The notes under the pieces were generated by a model. The model worked only from the letters and a program-made list of their open reading frames with translations. It ran no database searches and was not told the DNA's origin. A program made the position numbers and the translations under genes. Source: Beta vulgaris subsp. vulgaris (lineage: Eukaryota > Streptophyta > Magnoliopsida > Caryophyllales > Amaranthaceae). From it: 64,000 nucleotides of DNA. Location of the stretch: positions 50,961,816 through 51,025,815 of the forward strand of contig NC_079208.1 of assembly GCF_026745355.1 (NCBI RefSeq), in the 5' to 3' direction. Positions within the stretch are counted from its first letter, which is position 1, and each line of letters begins with the position of its first letter. Below, in pieces: positions 1-11,565 of the stretch.

Positions 1-627
1 CTCCTTTGAACTATCAATATCTTTAGTTAGGTATTAAAAGAAATTATGAAAGTAACTATTGAATAAATCTAATAAGATCCCACATTATAGTATTTTATTT
101 CATAAATTAGTTGAAAGATGGAACCAAAATTTTCAAAGTTTGACCATGAAAAAAGGAAGTAAAACAATTCAATATAATAATAATGGAGTATGAGCAACGA
201 GTATTGTACAGTAAGCCAGACATTCAATGTGGAAGTTATATAACCACAAAAATGCCACGGCTTTCAAAACAATAGGTAAAATTGTATATCAAATTTGAAA
301 ATTTCTCCAAATAATCTTTTTCTAAATCAGTCCTCCCAAGTCCCAACACCCCCCCATATATCTCACAAAATTGAGTCAAAAGCTAAGTTGCCAGGGTTCG
401 AATTCGGGTGCGTGGACAGAAAACAGCAAGATTTCAAGGTTTTAGAAATGGGTACACATACCCATACAGAAAACGTACTGGGTACGGGTACGGTTTTATA
501 TTACCAAGATTTTCTTTTGTATAGAGAAGCTTCCATGAAAGTTTTGCATTAATACATACAAATATATTAGACACCTCATCTGATTCAAAGATAAAATCAA
601 TCACATTATTGCCTATAATATTTAGTA
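1..627. other. AT-rich stretch with no recognised gene
   Basis: I see no exon here that I can support. The visible TOM40 exons stop at 1911 on the minus strand with about 49 codons still expected. I looked here by eye for a reverse-complement match to the conserved C-terminal end and found none, so this is probably the last TOM40 intron or intergenic DNA. Confidence 0.4.
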
Positions 628-961
628 GGAAAATTTGTGAGCAACAACCTTTTTTAAACACTATTTTGCAAGAAACAACCTTTCAAATTTTTTTTACCAT
701 TTAACAACCTTAACTAATTTTCTTTTTGCGAGAATAGACCTCAAGGCTTTTTTTCGGCGTTGATTCTGGTTTTCGGGAATCGATAAAGGTCTTTTCTATG
801 TGCAATCCCCGCAACTTAAGTGTTCGATGCCTTGACCAATGCTTGTGATCAAAAATTAACATCGGAAAATAGCCTTGAGGTCTGATCTTGCAAAAGAAAT
901 TTTGGTAGATATTGTAAAATGCCAAAAAAAAAATTAAAAGATTGTTTCTCGCAAATTTTCC
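628..961. mobile_element. Small Mutator-like inverted-repeat element (MITE)
   Basis: The left end (GGAAAATTTGTGAGCAACAA) matches the reverse complement of the right end (GGAAAATTTGCGAGAAACAA), and the inverted similarity continues for roughly 110 bases, to the shared GACCTCAAGGC on each side. The flanks are tatttagta (619-627) and aatttagta (962-970), an 8-of-9 match and so a probable 9-bp target-site duplication. Long inverted ends with a 9-bp duplication are typical of Mutator-like elements. It has no coding capacity and lies downstream of, or inside, the 3' part of TOM40. Confidence 0.65.
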
Positions 962-1160
962 AATTTAGTAATTTACTATCAGAGAGTGCAACCTACTGAG
1001 CAATCAACAAGATATTACAGACATTCCGTATCCACCCTCTGCTCTTGTATGACTGACTGCAAATGATATCTGTTAAAATGCATCTCTAATTTTATCTCCT
1101 TTTCCATTTTACATGGTCATCTTCATTATTTGTATCGACAAATATCCTTTGATTTCCACT

Positions 1161-1533
1161 AGGGGTGCTTATCGAGCGAGTCGATCGCGAGCTGGGGGTT
1201 GCTCAACTCGTGCTCGTTAAGTTTCGAGTCGAGTCGAGCCGATCACGAGCTGCTCATTTAATGTTTTGGCCCTCTTGATTTTCAATTTTTTTGAGGAAAT
1301 TTATTGATTATATTTTCTTTTCTTTATGGAAATTATTAATTATTAAAGTGCATTAATTTATTATATTAAGTGTCAAGGTTAATTTTTGTTTTCAAAGATT
1401 TAACGTAGAAAATTATTGATTTTTCAGTAAAATTATTGAGTTTCGAGCTAATTCGAGCGAGCACGAGCGAACTCGAGTCGAGCTTTGACCGAGTCGAGCT
1501 GCTTGCGAACTGCTCAGCTCGATTAGCACCCCT
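1161..1533. mobile_element. Inverted-repeat MITE rich in CGAGC motifs, 10-bp direct repeat flanks
   Basis: The element starts AGGGGTGCTTATCGAGC and ends with the near reverse complement GCTCGATTAGCACCCCT. Identical 10-bp repeats, gatttccact, flank it at 1151-1160 and 1534-1543. The interior near both ends is full of TCGAGC/GCTCG words, with an AT-rich middle. The AGGGGTG end resembles plant hAT MITEs, but a 10-bp duplication would also fit Mutator-like elements, so the superfamily is open. It is non-coding. Confidence 0.75.
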
Positions 1534-1910
1534 GATTTCCACTAAACAAGGAGGATAAGTGAACCTACTTTTACTTCCCATGATCAGCCAAATAAATGAG
1601 AAAAATAACTTCATAGGAAATATGAAAACGATCACTAACTCTTTCATTTAAGATGACAAACTAGTGGTCACAAGAACCTCTATGACAAAAGTTCAATGCT
1701 AACAAATTTGCACTTCCATTGGGCCCTACTATAATTTCATAACAGAAATACAGCACTATGTAATTATAATAATGATAAGTCAGTTAACAGCAATGAAACA
1801 GGAACAACTTATTACTTGTGTTGAAAGATGATTGTGAAAAACATCTTTAATAAGATTAGCTTTAAAGATAACAATACTAAATTGGATCATCTGGAATTTT
1901 GAGAAAATAC

Positions 1911-4900
1911 CTGACGTAGCACTGCATCATAACCTACGGTAGCTGTAACATCTTTTGACATATGGTTATATGCAAATTCTGTTGCTAGAGAAACCTGCAT
2001 CATACGTATGGCATCAGGCTTCAGGCGAACTTATAATCAGCCTCACTAGAGATGATATAGTCGCTGGACTAGTTTGCTTACCTTTTCAGATACTTTCTGG
2101 ACATAACTAAGGGCAACCATTCCTGTGCTAGCCGCTTGCCCAGTTGCAACCTGCATATGTACCCGACAACATAAGCAAAGGCAAAGTGAAGCATCAACTA
2201 CATCAAGCAAAGCCCAATCCAGTAAGAATTGGTAGATGCATTAGGTCTGCAATATTGACAGTAAAAAAAGAAGGGAAAAAAGGCAAACAAGAAAATATAT
2301 GGGCACACAAAGATCCACTCGGCCAGCTAAAATAAATGAGGCCACGAACATAATTCCGAACTAAATAGCACATGCACATAAATTAAACGAATAGCTACTA
2401 AATTATCTCACTTACATTTCCGAAAATAAATGAGGCCACGAACATAATTCCGAACTAAGTACCAAAAACACACCTTTTCACCTACATTTCTTTTAAGATA
2501 ATCAAGAACTTCTTTCAATGAAAAAATAATCCCTCCGTCCCACAGATATTTTCCACCTTTCTGTTTAAGGTAGTCTCTTTTTGTAGTCATCTTTCGTAAT
2601 TAAGTGTATACCAACCCGATTGAATTTCTTTGTTCCAATTATACTGACACCATTGATCGATGCCAATCATTAAATATAGTTCTCAATATTTGTAAAATTT
2701 CAACATGGAAAACATTGTTGGACTGTAGACAAAATCAAACGAGAAATTTGTCAATTTTAGCAGGACTTGATGATTGATGGAAAACCTGGATAACGCTGGA
2801 TGGTACTTTTACTCAAACAAGTAATATCTCAGATTTGTAGGTTGTACATCTAACCAAATTAAAAGCTTCGAGAAACTTGCCCCAAGGGAGCACGCACAAG
2901 TGGAGTGAAAGAAGAAAGGCAGGGTTGTTGCCCCTACAAAGGTAGTGCCCTGACTCTGAAAATCTAATCCTGTACCACAAAGACCTTATTATGCATATAC
3001 TTGATTAAAGCCCGTCTTCTTCTGAATTTATAATGTGTGCATCCCCGTGCCCAAATGCCTAACACTGCCACACAATTCCTTCTAATCCCCATTCCCAGTC
3101 TAATTAGGGAAACAAGAGAGAGAAACGATGTATAATCCCCTAACCCTGGCTATGCTGCCATTCTACTTATATATAAAAATTACACATACTCCTTTCTTAT
3201 TTATTTTCTTTTAAAATGATGTTCTACAGTTTTATACTAGATTATTAAATATTTGGTGCTTATTAGATTCTTCTTGAAATGCATGAACAATCAAAATCCA
3301 ATCTCCCACCCAAGAGAACCAAGTAAATATAGCGTTGCAAATTTCAACTGATTAGTTAGGATTAGTAATAGAAGGACGGAGAAACCAACACAACTAAACG
3401 AACTCTTAATCCTCGTACAAAAGATGAGATATCAAATAATAGATAGTATAGGCCATACATTAAAAGGCATTGGTTGTCAAAGGTTTCCAAAATTCTAACA
3501 CATGATAACGCCATACTCTTGAATGTGACAAGTTGCCACATGCCCATATCAGTTCATGAAACCTTTTACTTGACGCCACACCATATACTTACACTCCCGC
3601 TGTTTCAATTTTTTTTTTTTTGACAAGAAACACTCCCGCTGTTTGTAAATGTAAGGCATGCACTTCTTGAATTTGCTTTTACTAATATCTCTAATAATAT
3701 TTAAATAAAATAATAAAAATTTATACCATTAGATTTATCTACACATTACTTTCATAATATTTTTCTATTGTAAATTTTCACAGTATACATTAATTTGACA
3801 ATCAAATTTTGACCTCTAATAAATGATGTTCTAGAGTTTTATACTAGATTATTAAATATTTGGTGCTTATTAGATTCTTCTTGAAATGCATGAACAATCA
3901 AATCCAATCTCCCACCCAATGAGAACCAAGTAAATATAGCGGTTGCAAATTTTCAACTGCATTTAGTTAGAATTAGTAATAGAAGGACGGAGAAACCAAC
4001 ACAACTAAACGAACTCTTAATCCTCGTACAAAAGATGAGATATCAAATAATAGATAGTATAGGCCATACATTAAAACTTAAAAGGCATTGGTTGTCAAAG
4101 GTTTCCAAAATTCTAACACATGATAACGCCATACTCTTGAATGTGACAAGTTGCCACATGCCCATATCAGTTCATGAAACCTTTTACTTGACGCCACACC
4201 ATATACTTACACTCCCGCTGTTTCAATTTTTTTTTTTTTGACAAGAAACACTCCCGCTTTTGTAAATGTAAGGTATGCACACTTCTTGAATTTGCTTTTA
4301 CTAATATCTCTAATAATATTTCAATAAAATTATAAAAATTTATACCATTAGATTTATCTACACATTACTTTCATAATATTTTCTTATTGTAAATTTTCTC
4401 AGTATACATTAATTTAACAATCAAATTTTGAGCTCGAATATTGTGCATGCCAAGTATTATGACACAAGTGCCTTGTCACAAAAGAAGAATTCATGAGAGA
4501 TAGATAAAGGAAAAGTCATCTTTCATAGTAGTAACAAGTAATAACAGTTTTAGATGGTTGAATTTATGGAACTTCTGCGATCAAATTTAACCACCTAAAA
4601 GATTTGATAGTCATAGTGAAAATAATCGATGGGAAGGCGGCACTAGGAATGCGTTGTTGGTGAGAAAGTTGTGGCCAAAGATGACGGTGGTCACCGGTGA
4701 AAGGAGGAAGAACATCTGGTGTGAGATAGGGGTAGATGAACAACATATGTGAGATAGGTGAAGGAATATGTGGGTTCGGGGTCTTATTCCTTTTTTCAGT
4801 CAAACCAACTAGCATGAAAGAAACTAAAATCATTTTCCTCTCTTCAACGAAACACATTAGGGAATCTAGAGATTTTGTGTTTCCTTTTCCATTTTTTTCG

Positions 4901-7900
4901 TTCAATTTCCTTTCCCTTTTCCTTTCCCTTCTTTGAACCAAATGCCCCCATGATCTATTTTAGTATCACTAAAATATGTGCACACGGCACCACTATTGGT
5001 ATTCTATAGGATTGTGATTTTCTCTTTATTCTATTCAGAAGCTAATTCTTTTCTGAAAGTAAGAAAAGGAAGTTATAGGAACTACTAATCCTTTCAAGTC
5101 AATATTTTTTAACACGTCAGTTTTACATTAACGTTCAGTTAGTGCCTCGCTATGCTAGTCATATGTGGGTGTTTGATTTAGATAAAGTGCTTTTGCTTTC
5201 TAAAAACAATTGTTGAGCAATATTGATGATACTCCCTGTGCTCAATACTAATAAAAAAAATAAAAATGATTTTATTTTGAAATCCTATATTTAAGGAACA
5301 TGGGTCCATATCATAGTGTTGTGGCGTTGATATTTCAACAGAGTTACTTGAGGTGAAATGAAGTTGTCTATTAACATAATTTGTTATAAGATCGCACTAA
5401 AAAAAAATGTAAAATCTGTTGCAAAAGCTTATGCTCCATTTTTTACTTCGCCACTAATGCAATGTCTAGAAAGTCTATTTTAGATAACGCACTCTTTTTC
5501 TAACTTGAAATCCTTCATTTGTAAGCAAAAATCTTGAGTCAACCTATACTAAGAAAGGTGGGAAGGACATTTCAATAGTGAATAGATTATGTAGGCAACT
5601 GAGTGTTTCTAGCTCCCCAAATTTAAGATCCTAGCTTCGCCATGTTAACACGCTAGTGAAATCATGGGAGTACATAGCAACACATTTTACATTAACATAG
5701 ACTTGAACCTTCAATGAAGAATCAAATACCAACACTCTTCTAAAGGATTTATTTATCTTCTTCTTGCTGCAGAAGCCTAGAGATATCTGTATCCGGAGTT
5801 CTAGACTAGGTATGTTTAAAAAGCTTAAGTAGAACAAACTAGAAATGAAGAGATATGAGAACAAAGTAGAGAGCTGAAACATAACATCAATTTGTAAAAC
5901 CAAGAGTTTTTATAGACCATGATTCCAATGTAACAAAATGTTATACAAACTTAAACATGTGAAAACTCATAAAAGTTAAGTCATATTACCACTTTATCGT
6001 TGCTGTATCGAGCAGCATAACCAACACCAGACTTTCTATGCTGACCAGCCCAGAAAATTTCACCACCTAAAGAGAGATGTGGGGTCACACTCTGCACCCA
6101 TCCGCCAATCAAAGGAAAATTGATATCAGAAATTATATGTGTATGTACAACTCCACCCATATAAATAATTTACAAGAGAAGAAAGAAGATTCAAGCAAAA
6201 CACGGGTAAAAGCAGAACTCAGAACAGACACTTTCATACAGGTCCAATTCAAAAAAGCTGGTATGCAAACTAAAACAACAGCTTGACCTTTTTACCTGTA
6301 TGTAGTTTGCGCCACAAAGTGCACCACTTCCTAGTTGAAGCTGAGCCCTATAGTCTTTACCCTGGCATAGGCAATTGTCACCAGATAAACAAACAAATGA
6401 GGATAAATTCATGCAATATAATATAGAAAGATAGATAAACTCAGACTCAGAAATAGTCATCATTATATTAGAAACTAAAAGGGTAAAAAAAAACTCGTAA
6501 CCTGCACAATTTTAGTTTCTAAATCGAATGACAGTAAAACAGAATTAAATTCGTATGTACAGCTTAAAAGACGAATGAGGCTATTATAAATAAAGTGATG
6601 AAATAAAGAAACATGGATCAATATGATAGCTTCATTCAAATGCGATCAACCAGAAATGCGGAGTAAACATAGGATACTTCACAAAAGGAGCAAATTTTTT
6701 ACATAAGAGCATCTATTTGAAATTAGTGTGGAAAGGCCAAGGAAGAGACTCAAACAGTATTCAACTTGTAAGTAACTATGCGAAAAAGGATTCCCACAAC
6801 GTTGACATTTGCACATCAAGACAAATTCCATCAGTCTTAAACTGAAGCAAAATAGGGACATTCCTATTTGAAGCATATATAAGCATAATTTCCCAGTTGT
6901 CATCTTTGGACAACTAATGAGCCAATATCTCAAATAATTTAGCATGAACTGATGAACTTCATAATATTATATTGCTTTCCCAGCTGAGATCGGGATGGAT
7001 ATCTTGTGAGGAAAACCTTTTCTTTTTCCGGTTCTCATACATGGACTAGGTTGATATATTATAGGGGGGAAAAGAAACACAAGTATAAAGGTCTTACCTT
7101 GTGATCTAAAGTACCCATCGCGTGAGACATGTGAGGCTCACCTGTAAGCTGGAAAAGAACACAAAGCCTTATTCATCAATCGCAAAAACTTATCAGCTAT
7201 AAATTGAAGGTTTACAGAAAAAAATATACTAGAAGAACAACAGAATTACCGAAGCATTTCCCTTCAAAGTAACATTCTCTGTCAAATCACACTTAAGTCT
7301 TGCATTTAGTCTACCGTCATGTGAGACCCTTCCAATAAGCATCAACTGTGAAACACCGATCAATTTAACTAAAGGTTAGTGCAATGCGTGAAAGAAGCGA
7401 TTGGGTGCAAGATCACACTTTCCATTTTCATAGAACAATCATGATCAAGCTTAACTAACCTTTGGGTCTAAAAAGTTAGCACCAAATTCATAATTCGCAA
7501 CAGGTATTTTAATGGGCTCTGGAGATTGCGAAGGAACTTCAGTCGGCCCCATGGACACACTGAAATAATTCAGAAAGCACAAATGAATTCATCAATACCA
7601 ACAGGCGAAGTTAACAAAAGTAAACACAAACGAGATAAAAGCATGAAGTACCTGTGACTAAGAAAGAATTTTGGGCTAAGGGCTTTAGTAAAATCAAACC
7701 GCATCCCTTCGAAAGTTTCTGGCTTCAGAGACACTGTCAACAACCAAAAAACAGATGAATCAATTTCTTCATAACGATTCTTAAGCATTTCATTTTGCAT
7801 TCCCAATGCACTGACACACCATTTCCAATGAGAAAATTGAACCCAAAATGAGTGAGCATGAACTAACCAAAATGAGAAATAACCATTAACTATTCATCAA

Positions 7901-8445
7901 CAACAAGCACACATATCATAATTACAGCTCAATTAGAAATTCATATAAATACACTAAAAATATTAGATGTCCAGTAAACACCCAAATCAGCTGAGGAACA
8001 AGACCAAAATTTTATTGACCATATCATCATAAAGTGAAATCACACACATCAACTCCAAATAAAATTAGCCAAAATTTAATCAACTTCCTAAATTTAACAT
8101 ATAATGCAGCATTAGTGTATTCTAATGTACCAATTAGAATCCACCCAACAGCACATAAAACAGCAAAACCCTAAAACCCCAGAAAAAACACAAGAAAAAA
8201 ATATATAAAAACCCACAAAAACGACTACCCATAATAACAAAACCCAATCTTTCTCTCAACCCCCGCCCAAAAGAAAATCAGAAAAAAGACCCATAAAGTT
8301 GAAAATACTAACTTAAAGATTCACGGTGAATTTCTTCATAAGGAAGAGGGCAAGGGAGATTGCTGTAATCTACAACTTGTTCAGTTTTTGGAAGTTCGGT
8401 TGATTTTTCACCCATTGCTGGCACTGTGGGAGGAGTTGCTGCCAT
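1911..8445 (-). CDS. TOM40, mitochondrial protein import channel (3' end missing)
   Basis: TOM40 is the beta-barrel pore of the TOM complex in the mitochondrial outer membrane (porin-3 family). Nine minus-strand exons are readable: 8445-8313, 7733-7652, 7559-7460, 7345-7250, 7148-7098, 6361-6296, 6091-5990, 2150-2082 and 1994-1911. All have GT-AG borders and stay in frame, giving 261 codons. The protein begins [14 protein letters not shown] and carries the plant TOM40 segments [66 protein letters not shown] and [19 protein letters not shown], ending VGYDAVLRQ. Plant TOM40 is about 310 residues, so the final ~49 (the RGKIDSNG to TVG end) are in exons beyond the window or unrecognised. Intron 7 (2151-5989) is 3.8 kb and holds a tandem duplication. 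The start is the first ATG and matches the family N-terminus. Confidence 0.93.
2333..2459. repeat. Short direct repeat in TOM40 intron 7
   Basis: A word of about 34 bases beginning aaaataaatgaggccacgaa occurs at about 2331 and again about 94 bases later, at about 2425, without apparent change. It is a small local duplication inside the large TOM40 intron, next to exon 8. Confidence 0.6.
3214..4440. repeat. 607-bp tandem duplication inside TOM40 intron 7
   Basis: Copy A starts at 3214 (aaatgatgttctacag) and copy B at 3821 (aaatgatgttctagag), a period of 607. The copies match closely to their ends, with scattered substitutions and a few small indels; copy B, for example, has an extra acttaaa near 4074. 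Both carry the same landmarks: the caatctcccaccca word, the poly-T run after cactcccgctgtttc, and the attagatttatctacacatt tract. No coding sense is visible. The rest of the intron, 4441-5989, shows nothing I recognise. Confidence 0.9.
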
Positions 8446-9196
8446 TTTTGGTGTAAAATAAAAGCTTCAAATGTTTAACTAGAGCTTGATAAGTCAACAA
8501 ATAAGCAACAAAATTTGTCCCTCTTCCTAAAGATTACAGATCAAGGGGTATAAAATAGCAGAGAAGGGTTTTAGGAAGAGAGAGAAAGAGATGGGGAAGA
8601 AAGGGTAAAAAAGAGGAAGAAAAAAATGAAGGGTTATGTTTATGACTTTAGAAGAGGGGCTTTAGGAGGGTTTTTGGGTCTCCTTTTTTATGGGTTCGGG
8701 TTATCAGTCATGAAAAATCTGGGTAATCCGTTTGAGATACTTCTATAGTTCTATGTGTCTATGGACCATGTCTATGTAATTGATCCAATTTTCAAAATAG
8801 AAAGTGCTTGATTGTATATGTATATGATTTTGCTTTTTTGAAGTTGAAATTGAGGAGCTCTTTTGTACGGGTTGGACTCGGTCCACGAATATTTGGAATC
8901 GAAGGTGATATTAATATAAGTTATATTATTAGGCTATGTCTATTACCTGGTGCTCTATTATGTTTCTGCTTTTAGGAGTGTACTTTTTAAGACATGAGGA
9001 ACATACATTTAACTTGACTTTTACATAGTGCATATTACTATATTTTATTCGGATTTTTTAGTTCTATTATATTGATTCTTGATATTATTTACCTATTTTA
9101 TAATGGTAACTTTGTATTATTACATGTACTAAAACATACAATCATGTGGAATCTCGTTGATATGGTCTTAGCATATATTTTCAAAGGAACGCGTAT
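8446..9196. other. TOM40 upstream region and intergenic DNA
   Basis: Just upstream of the TOM40 start the minus strand shows a pyrimidine-rich leader containing an AAAACCCTTC word (around 8565), typical of plant housekeeping 5' regions, so the promoter should lie here. I cannot place a TATA box for that direction. From about 8800 the DNA is plain AT-rich spacer. Around 9130-9180 a short stretch (caatcatgtggaatctcgtt) resembles the middle of the Stowaway-like MITE family described at 50324 and 60304. Confidence 0.4.
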
Positions 9197-9460
9197 GTGA
9201 GTCAACCTCCTAAACCCATAAATAGATTTGATGGAATTAATGATATCTTGGAGTCCATGGGGATTGCTGAAAAGTATGGGGGTGAATTCGTTGTGGATAT
9301 TCTTGATAGCTTTCACAGTACTCTAGGTGTCATCGATCTTTTCGTCTCTTTGCGTAGTGATAAAGGCGGAGTTCAATTCTTGAGCAAGCATTGTACATTT
9401 TCAGATGATGTCTATAGGCCAGAGATGCCTATAGATGATGATAATATGTTTTATGACTAA
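9197..9460 (+). CDS. Unrecognised 87-residue reading frame next to Harbinger debris
   Basis: This uninterrupted frame begins MSQPPKPINRFDGINDI and ends in an acidic tail (PIDDDNMFYD). I do not recognise the protein. It sits about 200 bases upstream of the decayed PIF/Harbinger transposase and on the same strand. PIF/Harbinger elements usually carry a second gene (a Myb/SANT-like protein), and this could be a piece of it, but I see no Myb tryptophan pattern. It may equally be a chance frame. Confidence 0.25.
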   Translation: MSQPPKPINRFDGINDILESMGIAEKYGGEFVVDILDSFHSTLGVIDLFVSLRSDKGGVQFLSKHCTFSDDVYRPEMPIDDDNMFYD

Positions 9461-9659
9461 GATGGTTATTGTGAATGATAATTTAGTTAAAATTGTGTGA
9501 CTTTACAGTAGACTACTTTTAAGTTAGAACTTTTAGTTATTTTATGTTTAAGTCTATTTTATATGTGGAACTTATTATGGAACTTATTATGTTACTTTTA
9601 GTTATTATCATATTTTATATGTTTGTGTAAATCAAATTGCATTAAATATATATGTGCCT

Positions 9660-10890
9660 ATGTAGAATAGATGAAGATTTGGTGCAACAAAGTTTGACGC
9701 GTATAACATTGCATGAGATGAGGAGATTGACAACCCAAGTTGAACGAATGCCTTTGCATTCGGGGGAGAACTGGGGCATCATTTCATACATAGGATGTTG
9801 ACAGACTATCGTAAGTTGTGTAAAGAACAACTTCGGGTAAGTAGAGAAATATTTATAAGCCTTGCTAATATCCTTAGAGAACAACAACTCCAAGTAGCTG
9901 GTAGATGTATAACCATTGAAGAACAACTTGGGTTAGGTTTGTACATGTTGGATAAACCTGCTTTTGTTCGTGATACTGCTGAAAGATCTGAACATCAACT
10001 ATTTTGAAGTATTTCAAAAAGGTATTACAAGCATTGGAAGCATTGTTGAGTCAAATAATTCGACCATATCAAAGTTTGTATGAAACACCTCCTGAAATTC
10101 AAAGCAATATCAAATATTAGCCTTGCTTTAAGGTACTTATCCTACATTCGATGACATTTATTATTAATTAACATAATCTAATATCAACATGTATAGTCTC
10201 AATGTAATGACGATATATACTTGTGTTTTTAGGATTGTGTTGGTGCCATAGATGGTACCTTTATATAATCAGTTGTTGCAGATGATGTAGGCAGGACATT
10301 TAAAAATCGTCACGGGGACAAAACATGAAATGTGATGGATGTGTGTTCACTCAACATATTGGTTACTTACATCAATGTGGGATACGAAGGGAGTGTACAT
10401 GATACAAATGTATGGAGGCGAAACTTAGGAGATGCTAGAATGGGATTCCCTCATCCACCGTCTGTAACTAGTTAACTTATATTGCCATGATACCATGGAA
10501 AAATACATTACTTTAGCAAACTAACATTATGATTGTTGTATAGGAAAATACTACATACTCGATTCAGTGTATCCTAATACACTCGAGTACTTGAGTCCAT
10601 ATCTAGTATATGGGTTGAGGTATCATTTGCCTGATTTCAAAAGAGGGACTCCACCATAGGGAATGTATTGGCAATTCAATTACCGGCATTCTTCTTGTTG
10701 AAATGTAATTGAGAGAGTTTTTGCGATTTTCAAAATAGGTGGAAGTTTCTAAAATCGATGCCGCAAATGGACGAGGCTAATTAGTTGTAAATTATCGTCG
10801 CTTGTTTTACCCTACACAATTTAATTCGTTTACATGATTTAGGTATTCCTTTCACATGTACACCAAATTGAAGTCATGGAACAAAGAAAT
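9660..10890 (+). pseudogene. Decayed PIF/Harbinger (ALP1/HARBI1-like) transposase
   Basis: Fragments in order along the plus strand match plant Harbinger DDE transposases. They are the N-terminal helical part (MLTDYRKLCKEQLRVSRE, then ITIEEQLGLGLYML), the ISRYFKKVL-like segment with RPYQSLYETPPEIQ (about 10010-10110), the first catalytic motif DCVGAIDGTFI after an intron-like acceptor near 10231, NVGYEGSVHDTNVW with the second aspartate (about 10370-10415), and YYILDSVYPN followed by the region that normally carries the last acidic residue (10550-10700). The HNLIRLHD remnant near 10830 is the usual C-terminal end. Stops (for example after GAIDGTFI and in GDKT*) and frameshifts break it repeatedly, so no active enzyme is possible. 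I could not fix terminal repeats or a TTA/TAA target duplication. Confidence 0.85.
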
Positions 10891-11287
10891 GATCATAATA
10901 TGTAAGATGATAACTAAAATAATAGCTATGAATAGTGTACTACAGAAAATAATTGAAGAAATATAAGAGTTAATGCAGAATAATCCCGATGTGATGAAGC
11001 AAATTTATGGACAAGAAGAAGACGAAGAATTAACCCATTATGAAAACTAGTTAATGTTCGATAGTACTATTATTGTGCCTAGTAGTTCAACTATCAAAAC
11101 GTGTATTTTCTTTTATCATTTCAACAACGACAAGTATTATTGTTGTTATTATTAAGGAAAACTGGACAGGAATAATCCACATTTGCTTACTAAATCAATT
11201 TTTTGGTCCCAGGAACATATTGACAGGTAACAACAAGTTATTTATAGCATTTATCCGGTTTTCCCTTCCCTGTTCATCTCTTTTATC

Positions 11288-11324
11288 TCTCCCACCCCCA
11301 CCCCCACCCCCACCCACCCCCACC
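11288..11324. repeat. (CCCCCA)n low-complexity run
   Basis: A run of cccacccccacccccaccc units forms a simple repeat in the left half of the Mutator-like element. It has a G-rich, quadruplex-capable complement on the minus strand. Confidence 0.8.
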
Positions 11325-11478
11325 CCCTTCTCCCATTCGCCCCATGAACTCGTCACTCCTCCCCCTCTCCTCTCCCTTCGTATCTTTTTACCCCTCTCAT
11401 TTCCTCTCTCTGAGCTTTCCCAACACCACCATTGTTGACGACGATCACCACCACCATCTGAGTCATAATCGTTGTGTA

Positions 11479-11565
11479 GGAGAGATGGCCGAGTGGTTTA
11501 AGGCGTAGCATTGGAACTGCTATGTAGGCTTTTGTTTACCGAGGGTTCGAATCCCTCTCTTTTCG
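11479..11565 (+). tRNA. Plastid-type tRNA-Ser(GGA) copy in nuclear DNA
   Basis: The 87-nt sequence matches chloroplast trnS-GGA. It has the acceptor start GGAGAGA, a D-arm with tggccgagtggtttaaggc, an anticodon stem-loop gcattGGAactgc with anticodon GGA, a long variable arm typical of Ser tRNA, and a T-arm gagggttcgaatccctc. The 3' acceptor strand reads TCTTTTC where the plastid gene has TCTTTCC, turning one G-C pair into G-U. Plastid-like sequence appears to continue to about 11700 (ttcacctaatttaattcgc and onward). It lies inside a Mutator-like element, so it is most likely a transferred, non-functional copy; transfer by way of mitochondrial DNA is possible. Confidence 0.85.

Noticed and set aside
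2520..2760. Stowaway-like start ataatccctccgtcccacag in TOM40 intron 7
   Set aside because: Only one end is visible; I could not find the matching opposite end, so it is not listed as an element.
4564..4941. 125-codon minus-strand frame within TOM40 intron 7
   Set aside because: It begins in a lysine/arginine run made by a poly-purine tract, shows no recognisable domain, and lies inside an intron of a well-supported gene.
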